From assembly GCF_003491345.1 (NCBI RefSeq), contig NZ_CP025513.1, forward strand, positions 372,001-436,000: a stretch of 64,000 nucleotides of DNA, in the 5' to 3' direction. Made by a program: the position numbers and the translations under genes. Of this stretch, positions 16,701 through 25,041 are shown one piece after another. Under the pieces are notes generated by a model, which saw only the letters and a program-made list of their open reading frames with translations, was not told where the DNA came from and made no database searches. The stretch is from Neorhizobium sp. SOG26 (GTDB lineage: Bacteria > Pseudomonadota > Alphaproteobacteria > Rhizobiales > Rhizobiaceae). The number at the start of each line of letters is the position of its first letter. Position 1 is the first letter of the stretch.

Positions 16701-18593
16701 TCAGCGGCCGGAGACGGAGACTGACGCTTCTACCCGTTCTTGTGCAGGAAACGGTAGGACACCAATTGCCACCTGGTTGCGCCCGCCCTTCTTTGCTTTG
16801 TAGAGCGCCGCATCTGCAGCGGTGAAGAGGCTTTGTGCATTCAACGCTGCCGATGCAGCCGAGGCTGTCGCAACTCCTATGCTCACGGTGACGCAAGCAG
16901 GCGCGTTGGCGGAGTGCGGGATCGCGAGAATCCTGATCATGCGACGGATTTTCTCGGCGACGGATAGCGCGCCGGGTTCGTCCATGTTCGCCAGCAAGAC
17001 AGCGATCTCCTCACCCCCGTAGCGACATGCGACGTCGGTGGGCCGCGTTACGCACTTTCGGATCACGTCCGCGATCTGTCGGAGACATTCATCTCCCGCA
17101 GCGTGACCATAGGTATCGTTAAAGAGCTTGAAGCGGTCGGCATCGACCATAAGCAATGACAGAGAGGAACGGTTGGTTTTCGCCTCCTCAACCATCGTCT
17201 CAAATCTGGCATTGAATGTCCGTCGGTTGGCAAGACCGGTCAGCTCATCGGTCCCCGCGAGGCAACTCAGCTCTTCCTCAACCGTCTTCTGGCGCGTGAT
17301 GTCGCGGCTGATTGCCACCGCCCTTGAGCCTTCCCCCCAGCGCGACGGCAGCTTACTGAGCGCGGTCTCCAGCCAGATCACTTCTCCCGTCGGTTTAACA
17401 TGCTTCAGCACGAACTTCTCGTGCTGTGAACCAGCCTGTATCTTCGCCGTCACATCACGAACAATGGCTGCCGCCTGATCGTCAAGCCCGGCAAAAACAC
17501 TTTTGCCGACGAGGTTTTCGGGAGCGATCCCGAGAATGTCAGCCGCAGACGGTGAGACGTATTCGCGTACCCCGCCCTCATCAAACGTCGCGATGACGTC
17601 GCTAGAGGACTCAGCAAGCAGCCTGAACTCAGCTTCACGGGTAGCTAGGAGTGCTTCGCTTTGCTCCCGTTTCTTGGCGACGTGACGCCACACTGCCAGC
17701 GCGGCGAACGCTGCAAACATCAGCAGCGCCGTGTACAGCCAGCGGATGCGGGCGCTCTCCAGCCACTTGGCGAAGACTTCTTCACGCGAAGCAGCCGCAA
17801 GCGCGACAAGTCCCGTTGCCGAACTCTGCGAGTAGGCTCCGATGCGAGCCGTACCGTCCAAGGGCGAGATGTAGTTGTAAGACCCAACCGGAGCGGCCTT
17901 TAGGTAATGCGAAAACAGCTCGTGCGCAGAAATGTTCGTCCCCAGGAGCTTTTCCTCGATGGGACCCCGAGCGAGAACGACACCGTCGCCGCGGATAAGC
18001 AAGAAAGAGCCTTCGGTGCCGACCTTGAAGCGCCTAAAGAAGTCAACGAAGTGGCCAACCCGGATGGTAGAGATCACGACGCCGCCGAATTCGCCTCCGT
18101 TGAAAGTAACCTTTTGAGTGACTGGAACCACCCAATCGTTGGAAAACCTGCTCTTGATCGGCTTGCCGACGATGGGCAGCGGGAATGAACTGTTCTTGTG
18201 ACGATTGAAGTAGTCTCTGTCTGCAAAGTCGGTGTTGGGAGGCGATGTGTTCGAGGTCGCGACCAGCTTCCCCTGTGCGTCGACATAAGACAGCGTGTTG
18301 AGCGCCGGAGCTGACTTCATCTGCTGGCGCATGAGGATTCCGATCTTGGACGGCATAGCAGGATGGCTCTGCTCGTCCCTGATCTCGGTAATCAGTGCGC
18401 CCAAAGGAAGTCGCGACATCTGCACTACGTCGTCGGCGTGCTGCACGATCGACTCAGCCGTCTGACGTAGTGAGGTTTCCACTCGCGCGATTTCCGTCTT
18501 CCAGTTGGAAAACTCCGACCACCCGAGAAGCCCCGCAAAGGCAAGGCATCCCGCACCGACGGCCGCGGTCATAGCTGCAGATCGTGATACCAC
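16701..18593 (-). CDS. Membrane diguanylate cyclase, Cache-PAS-GGDEF
   Basis: The 630-aa protein has TM1 at about 8-26, an extracytoplasmic Cache-type sensor (about 30-280), TM2 at 285-303, a PAS domain (about 322-440) and a GGDEF domain (about 445-610). The active site is GGEEI (526-530) and an inhibitory-site RxxD is present as RPTD (517-520). It should therefore make cyclic di-GMP and be subject to product inhibition. The sensor faces the periplasm and its ligand is unknown. It has no operon partner. The 145 bases in front of it are interrupted by an IS66 element starting at 18739. Confidence 0.92.
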   Translation of the reverse strand: MVSRSAAMTAAVGAGCLAFAGLLGWSEFSNWKTEIARVETSLRQTAESIVQHADDVVQMSRLPLGALITEIRDEQSHPAMPSKIGILMRQQMKSAPALNTLSYVDAQGKLVATSNTSPPNTDFADRDYFNRHKNSSFPLPIVGKPIKSRFSNDWVVPVTQKVTFNGGEFGGVVISTIRVGHFVDFFRRFKVGTEGSFLLIRGDGVVLARGPIEEKLLGTNISAHELFSHYLKAAPVGSYNYISPLDGTARIGAYSQSSATGLVALAAASREEVFAKWLESARIRWLYTALLMFAAFAALAVWRHVAKKREQSEALLATREAEFRLLAESSSDVIATFDEGGVREYVSPSAADILGIAPENLVGKSVFAGLDDQAAAIVRDVTAKIQAGSQHEKFVLKHVKPTGEVIWLETALSKLPSRWGEGSRAVAISRDITRQKTVEEELSCLAGTDELTGLANRRTFNARFETMVEEAKTNRSSLSLLMVDADRFKLFNDTYGHAAGDECLRQIADVIRKCVTRPTDVACRYGGEEIAVLLANMDEPGALSVAEKIRRMIRILAIPHSANAPACVTVSIGVATASAASAALNAQSLFTAADAALYKAKKGGRNQVAIGVLPFPAQERVEASVSVSGR

Positions 18594-18746
18594 GTCACAC
18601 CCTCCTGAAGGTGCGGGAACTTTGGCACGGACAGTTTAGAAAAAAATGAATCACCGAGATGTAGGGCTGTTCGCGAGGTTCGCTGAGCGCAGTCCAGCGG
18701 TGTCTGGCTCTTTATAGGTGGCAACGATCAACTCGACCGTAAGCGG

Positions 18747-20366
18747 TTAGCCGATAGCGTCAGGCCTGAAGTTCCAGGGCATGAGCGCGTCCAGCTCGGA
18801 TACTGGCCAGCCTTTCGCGATGCGGGTCAAGGTCTGGGAAAGCCAGTCGAGCGGATCGACGTTGTTCATTTTGGCCGTCTGGAGAAGCGTGGCCAGCGTC
18901 GCCCACGTCCGTCCACCGCCCTCGCTGCCGGCAAATAGACTGTTCTTTCTCGTAATTGTTTGAGGCCTGATCGCGCGCTCGACGATATTGGAGTCGATTT
19001 CGATCCGGCCGTCCGTCAGGAAACGCTCCAGTGCTTCGCGCCGGGTGAGCGCGTAACGGATTGCTTCGGCGGTCTTGGACTTGCCAGAGACCTTGCCCAG
19101 CTCCTTCTCCCAAAGATCAAAGAGTTCGGAGACGATGGTTGCAGATCTTTCCTGACGCAGCACCGAACGGCTGTCGGCATCCCGACCGCGGACCTCATCC
19201 TCGATGCGCCACAGCTCGGTCATCGCGATGATCGTGTCCGTTGCAGCCTTTGAGACACCACTGATGTGAAGGTCGTAAAACTTGCGGCGAAGATGCGCCC
19301 AGCATCCTGCGAGCCGGATCGTTTCATTGCTGCCGTCTTTGGCACGCGTCTTGGCGAGACTGGTATAGGCCGAGTAGCCGTCAACTTGCAGGATGCCGCT
19401 GAATCCGGCGAGATGACGGACCACGCAGTCAGCGCCCCTACTGTCCTCAAACCGATAGGCCACCATCGGCGGGCTGGTTCCACCATAGGGTCGATCATCG
19501 CGAGCGTAAGCCCATAGCCAGGCCTTCGTCGTTTTTCCCGAACCGGGCGCAAGAGTGGGTAAGGTCGTTTCGTCGGCGAAGATCCTTTCGCCCTCCTTGA
19601 CGCGCTCAAGGATGTAATCGGCGCAAATCTGAAGTTCGAAGCCCAGATGCCCCATCCACTGGGCCATCAACGATCGGCTGATCTCGACACCGTCGCGTAG
19701 ATAGATTGCCTCCTGCCGGTAAAGCGGAAGGCCGTCGGCGTATTTGGAGACGGCGATATAGGCGAGCAGCCGCTCCGTCGGCAGGCCGCTTTCGATGATG
19801 TGCGCCGGTGCCAAAGCCTGGAGCACGCCATCGTGGCCGCGGAAGGTGTATTTGGGGCGACGCGTCACGATGACCCGGAACTTCGGCGGCACGACATCCA
19901 GCCGTTCGGAGCGATCCTCACCAATCAGGACCTTTTCCAAGCCCACGTATTCAGCAGGGATCTCCGGCTCGATCACTTCCTCGATGCGTTCGAGATGAGC
20001 GGCAAAGCCCTTGCGCGGACGTGCTGCCCGTTTCGGCTTGTCCTTGGCCGCTTGATCAAGCTCGCTCTGGATTGCCGAAAGGCCGGTCTCGACTTCCTCG
20101 AAGGCAAAGGACACCTGCTCGTCATTGACACCAAGGCGCAGTCGCTCGGAACGGGTGCCATGTTGGGTACGCTGCAGAACCTTCAGGATCGATGTGAGGT
20201 TGGCAATCCGCTCGTTGGCGCTCTTCTCCACCGCCTCCAACCGGGCGATCTCAGCTTCAGCGGCCTTCAGTCGGGCTTGTTTCGCAGCCTGCTCGCGCGC
20301 CATCGCGAGGACCATCGCTTTCAGCGCGTCAACGTCGTCCGGCAGGTCGTGAGGGGGCAAATCCAT
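18747..20366 (-). CDS. tnpC: IS66 transposase TnpC
   Basis: The 539-aa protein has the IS66 order. An N-terminal coiled coil (about 12-65) is followed by a short basic spacer, the zinc-finger-like segment degenerate here, and the DDE core with IFADETTLPTLAPGSGKTTKAWLWAY and LQVDGYSAYTSL. The C-terminal block DGRIEIDSNIVERAIRPQTITRKNSLFAGSEGG is characteristic. It is full length and is read after tnpB in the same direction. Confidence 0.95.
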   Translation of the reverse strand: MDLPPHDLPDDVDALKAMVLAMAREQAAKQARLKAAEAEIARLEAVEKSANERIANLTSILKVLQRTQHGTRSERLRLGVNDEQVSFAFEEVETGLSAIQSELDQAAKDKPKRAARPRKGFAAHLERIEEVIEPEIPAEYVGLEKVLIGEDRSERLDVVPPKFRVIVTRRPKYTFRGHDGVLQALAPAHIIESGLPTERLLAYIAVSKYADGLPLYRQEAIYLRDGVEISRSLMAQWMGHLGFELQICADYILERVKEGERIFADETTLPTLAPGSGKTTKAWLWAYARDDRPYGGTSPPMVAYRFEDSRGADCVVRHLAGFSGILQVDGYSAYTSLAKTRAKDGSNETIRLAGCWAHLRRKFYDLHISGVSKAATDTIIAMTELWRIEDEVRGRDADSRSVLRQERSATIVSELFDLWEKELGKVSGKSKTAEAIRYALTRREALERFLTDGRIEIDSNIVERAIRPQTITRKNSLFAGSEGGGRTWATLATLLQTAKMNNVDPLDWLSQTLTRIAKGWPVSELDALMPWNFRPDAIG

Positions 20367-20441
20367 GGCAATGAGTAGAGCACAAAAACAGCCGTTTTCC
20401 CAACCATTACAGCGGCATGATTCATCTTGCCGCAGGCGCTG

Positions 20442-20786
20442 TCAGCCCATCAACAAGGGTCGCCTGACCTTGGCCGGGCGGATCTTCTTCCAATCCATTC
20501 CGGCCAGCAACGCCATCAGCTGAGAATGGTCCAGACGGATCCGTGCCGCCGATATGCCCGGCCAGCAGAAGCCCTGATCTTCCAGGGTTTTCGAATAGAG
20601 GCAGACCCCACTGCCATCCCACCAGACAATGCGAATACGATCGGCCCGTTTCGAGCGGAAGACGTAAAGCGCGCCATTGAAGGGATCAAGACCGCCATCC
20701 CGCACCAGCGCCATCAACGAGGCGGCTCCCTTGCGAAAGTCGACCGGCTGGCACGACACATAGACCACCACACCTGAAGCGATCAT
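20442..20786 (-). CDS. tnpB: IS66 accessory protein TnpB
   Basis: The 114-aa protein matches the IS66 Orf2 family, with VSCQPVDFRKGAASLMALV, NGALYVFRSKRADRIRIVWWDGSGVCLYSKTLE and the RIRLDHSQLMALLAGMDW tail. It is needed for transposition of IS66 elements, but its biochemical role is not settled. Its ATG overlaps the tnpA stop by 4 bases. Confidence 0.95.
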   Translation of the reverse strand: MIASGVVVYVSCQPVDFRKGAASLMALVRDGGLDPFNGALYVFRSKRADRIRIVWWDGSGVCLYSKTLEDQGFCWPGISAARIRLDHSQLMALLAGMDWKKIRPAKVRRPLLMG

Positions 20787-21199
20787 GCCTTGCGAACCGC
20801 CCGTAGAACCCTCACCAGGTGATCGGGATCAAAATCGCCGCCGACGCGCACGACCATATCCGCAATGACAATATCGACCGAGCCGTTGTATACCGTTTCA
20901 ACGCGCGCGAACTTTTGCGTTCCCGTTCCCTCTGTCAGGGGTGCTACAACTGGTGCTACAACGCCCGATGCCAGTGCCTTGCGACGCCACCCATAAAGCT
21001 GCGAGGGATCCAAGCCTTCAGACCGGGCAACCGCCGAGACATTGGCCCCAGGCTGCAGCGTCGCGGCGACGATCCGCGCCTTTTCGTCATCCGACCAGTC
21101 CCGCGGCTTGCGTCGTCTTCTCACGGGCTCCGCGGTCAAAATCTCAAAGGTTCGAGCCTGATTCACACTATCACTCATAGGACTCTCCGCATGACTCAT
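20783..21199 (-). CDS. tnpA: IS66 accessory protein TnpA
   Basis: The 138-aa protein contains the helix-turn-helix expected of IS66 TnpA (RRRKPRDWSDDEKARIVAATLQPGANVSAVARSEGLDPSQLYGWRRKAL). The C-terminal half is the VDIVIADMVVRVGGDFDPDHLVRVLRAV segment. A second in-frame ATG at 21178 may be the true start. It is the first gene of the element. Confidence 0.92.
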   Translation of the reverse strand: MSHAESPMSDSVNQARTFEILTAEPVRRRRKPRDWSDDEKARIVAATLQPGANVSAVARSEGLDPSQLYGWRRKALASGVVAPVVAPLTEGTGTQKFARVETVYNGSVDIVIADMVVRVGGDFDPDHLVRVLRAVRKA

Positions 21200-21482
21200 G
21201 CAGAAAATCGCCGATCAGCATTCCGAAAGATACGTGGGGTCGCCTACGCGCTTACACTCGACCAGCAGACGCCGCTCATGAAGGCGGCTAAGCATCCTGC
21301 CGATCCTGCTTCGGAGACGTGCAGGACCTCAACGCCCGGATCGCCGGAGGCCATAGCTTGCGGACGCGTGATGATTCGTTGTGGTGGCAATGAAAAGAGT
21401 TCCTTCTCATTAAGGAGGCCTCGGAACCACTTACTTACGTTCTTCTGCGATAGTCTTGTCAGGATCGTACGGAAATGAATCT

Positions 21483-21725
21483 ATGCTTCGCCACTTTATC
21501 AGAGACAGGTCGGGAAACTTCGGGATCGTGAGCGCGCTGCTGATGATGCCGCTCGTAGGTGTCGCAGGGTTAGCCATCGACGTCGCCGACGCCCTGACAC
21601 TGAAGACCGAGCTGCAGGATGCAGCGGACTCAGCTGCCCTCGGTTGTGTTTCGGCGTGCAAAATTTCCCCGCCGATTGACGCCGTTGATTGGTATTGTCG
21701 CACCTGTCGCCATCCTGGACAATAA
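21483..21725 (+). pseudogene. N-terminal fragment of a TadG-like pilus-assembly protein
   Basis: The frame starts MLRHFIRDRSGNFGIVSALLMMPLVGVAGLAIDVADALTL. This is the hydrophobic N-terminus of TadE/TadG-type Flp-pilus proteins, with the following LQDAADSAALG. After about 55 residues (near 21645) the sequence switches to unrelated out-of-frame reading and stops. Full-length relatives run to over 400 residues, as in the gene at 47358-48620. It is a truncated remnant. Confidence 0.75.
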
Positions 21726-21816
21726 AATCACGCCTGATTTTGCGCTTGGATTACTGCTTGTGTTGGCAGGTATGCTCCTGGCGGCGAAAACAAACGGTGG
21801 CTCGTCCTCAGTCTGA
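21646..21816 (+). pseudogene. C-terminal fragment of a small transporter (EamA/DMT-like), probable
   Basis: In a second frame the stretch reads LTPLIGIVAPVAILDNKITPDFALGLLLVLAGMLLAAKTNGG then stop. This resembles the last two helices of drug/metabolite-type transporters. It is fused directly behind the TadG fragment, which marks a deletion or recombination junction near 21645. The match is short, so the family is tentative. Confidence 0.4.
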
Positions 21817-22438
21817 GATGTACAGCGACCTCACCGACACGACCACGCTTGGTGCGCGTCGGTCAAAGCCCGCAAGTTTCTCTGTCGCCTCACGGCCGTC
21901 GCGCCCTTGCGATAATCCAGCTCTTGAACGGAACCCGTGACTCGCTATTAGTTCGAATACGACCCGGCAGATAACCGCAGTAGATCGAATACCTCGTCCA
22001 CTTTGGCATGTCCGGAATGGGGCCCCTTGCAGCCGTTCCGCCAACAGTTCGCCGCGACATTCAGTGCAGCAGGAGGAAGCCGATTTCAAGGCTCTCCCAC
22101 CAGCCTGCAGTACCAGGCTGGCGGGTTCAAATGAAGCCCGCAAGCCTGTTGACGCCGATGTCGCTGACTGCCAACTCCCAAGCGTACTCCGTCCGTCGGA
22201 CCAACCACGCCTCGGAAGGTAGGTGTGGGCATCAAGGTCATTCGAATGTCATGACAGAACCCGACGCACGACATGACCTATGCTGGCAACGCTTGCAAGC
22301 TCAAGCCGGAGAACGACGTGCAGCGTGATCATGTCTGGGCGTTCGCCGACCCGGATAGCGTAGTCAAACCTGTCTTCAGCCAGCGGGGACAGTTGATCAT
22401 GCGGTGGTAGGCAACCTCCGGTCCTACCGTGCTTCACG
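21817..22438. other. Degenerate region, no intact gene
   Basis: Only short overlapping frames are present. On the minus strand around 22310-22385 a segment reads EDRFDYAIRVGE. It resembles the effector-domain motif of LysR regulators, but it is too short to call. Nothing else is recognised. Confidence 0.35.
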
Positions 22439-22678
22439 CCGGTGGCCAGTCCGCAGTCCAACGGAATGTCCTTGCGTCGGGAAAACAGTCCACTGGACTG
22501 TTTTCAAATCCTCCTCACCTTCGTCAAGACCCTGAAGCGGGACTATATCGGCATATCAGCACTACCGGACGCCGAAACAGCGCTCCGGTTCATCGACGGA
22601 TGGATCGAGGACTACAACGAAATCCATCCGCTCAAGATGGCTTCCCCTCGGCAGTTCATCAGGGCTAAATCAAATTAG
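22439..22678 (+). pseudogene. C-terminal fragment of an IS3-family OrfB, with a palindrome inserted
   Basis: The frame reads ASPQSNGMS, then an alien LRRENSPLDCFQILL stretch, then TFVKTLKRDYIGISALPDAETALRFIDGWIEDYNEIHP and KMASPRQFIRAKSN. The parallel element at 42119-42709 has SPQSNGMAEAFVKTFKRDY without the insertion. The extra 14 or so codons coincide with a perfect hairpin at 22481-22505. The rest of the transposase is missing. Confidence 0.8.
22481..22505. repeat. Perfect 11-bp inverted repeat with 3-base loop
   Basis: GAAAACAGTCC (22481-22491), loop ACT, GGACTGTTTTC (22495-22505). It lies inside, and in frame with, a transposase fragment that lacks it in the other copy in this window. 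That suggests it is a small mobile palindromic unit rather than part of the gene. Confidence 0.8.
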
Positions 22679-22828
22679 CCGAAATGTCCGGTGAAACGGG
22701 GTGCACTCCACCATTCAAGTTGCGGCTGCATCGCACTTATCTCAAGTGGGACGTACCAGCGCCACAAGCCTGTGCTTCAGCCTTTTTGCCTATTCCGGCT
22801 GTCCGGTCAAAATGAAAACAGTTTGGTG

Positions 22829-23266
22829 TCAGGCGCGATACGCAATGAGCATTGCCCCTCCAGCAATCATGGCAACTCCGAGCCAGTTGGGCAGTGACAG
22901 CCGTTCCCCAAGGAACAGCACGGCGAACACCGAGACGAACACGACCGACAGCTTGTCTATCGGCGCGACGCGGGCGGCATCACCAAGCTTCAAGGCTCGG
23001 AAATAACATATCCAGGACGCGCCCGTGGCAAGGCCGGAAAGCACGAGGAAAAGCCAGCTTTTGGGTGAGACGGTTGATGGTTCTTGCCAGTTACCGGTGA
23101 CGTACAGCATCAGTCCAGCCGCCATCAGGATAATGATGGTGCGGAAGAAGGTGGCAAAGTCTGCGTTTACGTTCTCAATACCAACCTTAGCAAAGATCGC
23201 GGTCAAGGCAGCAAATCCCGCCGAAAGAAACGCCCATAGCGGCCAGCTCAGAAGCAGATTTTTCAC
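22829..23266 (-). CDS. Small EamA-family membrane protein (DMT superfamily)
   Basis: The GTG at 23266 gives a 145-aa protein with four to five transmembrane helices and an EamA ending (VSVFAVLFLGERLSLPNWLGVAMIAGGAMLIAYRA). The length matches the short single-EamA-domain transporters that act as dimers. It starts two bases after the stop of a 2-hydroxy-acid dehydrogenase fragment, so it was probably once co-transcribed with that enzyme. The substrate is unknown. Confidence 0.85.
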   Translation of the reverse strand: MKNLLLSWPLWAFLSAGFAALTAIFAKVGIENVNADFATFFRTIIILMAAGLMLYVTGNWQEPSTVSPKSWLFLVLSGLATGASWICYFRALKLGDAARVAPIDKLSVVFVSVFAVLFLGERLSLPNWLGVAMIAGGAMLIAYRA

Positions 23267-23268
23267 GC

Positions 23269-23343
23269 TCAGTTCCTCAGGAGAACATCTGAAGAGATTT
23301 CGTCGATCGTCCGTGCGCCGGTTAGCGCCATGGCGGCCTCGAA
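23269..23343 (-). pseudogene. C-terminal scrap of an FMN-dependent 2-hydroxy-acid dehydrogenase (LldD type)
   Basis: The minus strand reads EAAMALTGARTIDEISSDVLLRN then stop at 23271-23269. This matches the last helix of lactate dehydrogenase/glycolate oxidase-type enzymes (the MALTGA motif). Further upstream the frame loses similarity, so only the tail survives. Confidence 0.65.
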
Positions 23344-23699
23344 CTCGGGCGCCTCGTTTGGTGGCGAGGTAGGCGCGTAGTAGGTATCGACTTGTGCCGC
23401 CAAGGATGGGCGATCGCTAGAGCGAATAAAGGACACCACTCACAGAACACGCGACGAATATCTCCAAAATATCATAACAAATCCTGACTAAGCCCCCTCT
23501 CCAAAGGGCGAAGTTGTCACCGTCCACACAAACTACAAGATACAGCGCGGGGCTCACATGGATCGTGCACCCGCAATGATTAGATTCAGTCGTCACTGGA
23601 TTAAGAACGTCGGCAGCGGCCAGCCGGGGATGCTCGGGGTACCATTATCCCGCCGCTCAGCTACTTGGAAACCTCGTTGCTCTCGAATCCTCGGCATTC
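23344..23699. other. Intergenic debris
   Basis: No coding frame, RNA or repeat was recognised here. Base composition is more AT-rich between 23440 and 23500. Confidence 0.3.
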
Positions 23700-24014
23700 T
23701 CATGAGGTGGATGGTGGTGGCGGATGCCCCTTAACACGAACACGCCCAGCCAAAGGGGCTTGCTCGACGGTCAAGGGCATGCCTGCCTCCAAGCAAGCGC
23801 TAATGAAAGCTTCACGCGCAAGCTCAACAGGAGCAAGATTGTTCAAGGCCGCGCGGCAATGATGAAGCGCTTGTTCATAACGCTCACCACGCCTCGATGG
23901 CCATTCATATTCGAGAAAATCGAGAGCATCGTAGACGCTGAGGAAACTATGGTCGAGCCCGTTTAGAAGTCTTGCCCGAACAGGAACGCGAAATGGTATC
24001 TCCGGAATGTTCAT
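23700..24014 (-). CDS. DUF982 family protein
   Basis: The ATG at 24014 is chosen because AAGGAGGAGATC precedes it; a longer frame to 24227 has no family similarity. The 104-aa protein has the rhizobial DUF982 pattern: VRARLLNGLDHSFLSVYDALDFLEYEWPSRRGERYEQALHHCRAAL and LAREAFISACLEAGM. The family is small, soluble, multi-copy in Rhizobiaceae and of unknown function. It stands alone among fragments. Confidence 0.82.
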   Translation of the reverse strand: MNIPEIPFRVPVRARLLNGLDHSFLSVYDALDFLEYEWPSRRGERYEQALHHCRAALNNLAPVELAREAFISACLEAGMPLTVEQAPLAGRVRVKGHPPPPSTS

Positions 24015-24405
24015 GATCTCCTCCTTCAGAACGTAACCGGCATTCTCCCTAATATACCATCTTGTCGCTGCGAATCTACTTCCTGGAGAGCCATCGACAG
24101 GCTCAGTCATCGCCCCATATAAGTGCGTGGAATGGAGTTGAAGATGACTGTCACCGCTTACGCACCAGATTAAAAAAATGTCGGTACATGCCGCGGGTTC
24201 GCCCCATCGGTGGAGGAGGAACTGCAAGAAATCGCCTGCGTGCGACGAGAGATCGGGGCTGAAGATGATGGCCCTGTCGTTCCAACTGCTGTCTAGGCAT
24301 TCAATGTTGCGAACCCGGAGCTTGAGCAGCTCTATTCGGTGCTCAACGGAGAGGTTGACTTGTGCGATCTCATCCTTTCTGACCTGCTCCCCTTTTTGTC
24401 CGCGT
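24015..24405. other. No gene recognised
   Basis: The stretch upstream of the DUF982 gene should hold its promoter. Beyond about 24060 only short frames without known similarity are present. Confidence 0.3.
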
Positions 24406-24552
24406 TTATAAGTTAGCTCTGTTCATGTTTTGGTCCTCTCTGGACCGGGTTGCAAACTCGTAAGGGGTTAAGCCGTCGAGGCTGGTATGCGGGCGGTTCA
24501 GGTTATAGTCGTTTCTCCAGTCTTCGATAATCTCCCTCGCGTGGCGGTAGCT
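24406..24552 (-). pseudogene. C-terminal fragment of an IS3-family OrfB
   Basis: The end of this minus frame reads LFTSYRHAREIIEDWRNDYNLNRPHTSLDGLTPYEFATRSREDQ. That is the C-terminus of an IS3-group integrase. Sequence before LFTS has no transposase character, so only about 50 codons remain. It differs from the other IS3 copies in the window. Confidence 0.8.
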
Positions 24553-24787
24553 GGTGAAGAGGTGCTTTCCATCCTGAGCGATCATGAAACGACCGCCTTG
24601 CAGAGGGAATGCGCGCTCACGCGCATTCAAAGGGGGAAGCACTCCATACGTTATATAGATCAAAACGCCGCCGAACAGGAAGCAAGCGTGGTCCACCGAG
24701 TATGCGGCACAGATGATCTGTGGGAATTTCTCCAAGGACGCCCAACATGTTTCCTTACCGACCACAGCACAGAGGCTGCGAACAGCA

Positions 24788-24979
24788 TCACGACTGCATA
24801 ACGGGCAAATGTCCTGCCATATCCCCGACCAGCAAAACAAGCGTTACAAAGACAGTCGCATCGGCCACGATCAACAGCCACGCTGCCTCGGTGAATTCAT
24901 CAAGAGTGAACACTCTCCACGCATAGGCAAGCGGGAGGCCGATACAGACGAGTAGCATCAAGAGCGTCATGAGAAGCAT
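24788..24979 (-). pseudogene. Frameshifted small membrane protein, unrecognised
   Basis: The frame from the ATG at 24979 encodes MLLMTLLMLLVCIGLPLAYAW, then FTEAAWLLIVADATVFVTLVLLVGDMAG and stops soon after. The -1/+1 frame continues sensibly with FARYAVVMLFAASVLWSVRKHVGR (to about 24660). This suggests a one-base indel near 24825 in a longer membrane protein. No family was identified. Confidence 0.4.
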
Positions 24980-25041
24980 GTCACGTCTCCCTCACTCTCC
25001 CATCATCGTTCCCTTTGGCCGCCGGTGGGTCGCCCAAGGCA

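Larger units (their letters stand above)
18739..21255 (-). mobile_element. Intact IS66-family element, 2517 bp, with 8-bp target duplication
   Basis: The left end reads GTAAGCGGTTAGCCGATAG from 18739. The complement of the right end reads GTAAGCGCGTAGGCGAC and finishes at 21255. ACTCGACC occurs directly outside both ends (18731-18738 and 21256-21263), the 8-bp duplication expected for IS66. It carries the three-gene set tnpA-tnpB-tnpC, all open. The interrupted sequence on either side shows no gene I recognise. Confidence 0.95.

Noticed and set aside
22310-22385. Possible LysR regulator fragment on the minus strand
   Set aside because: Only about 12 residues resemble the family, which is too short to call.
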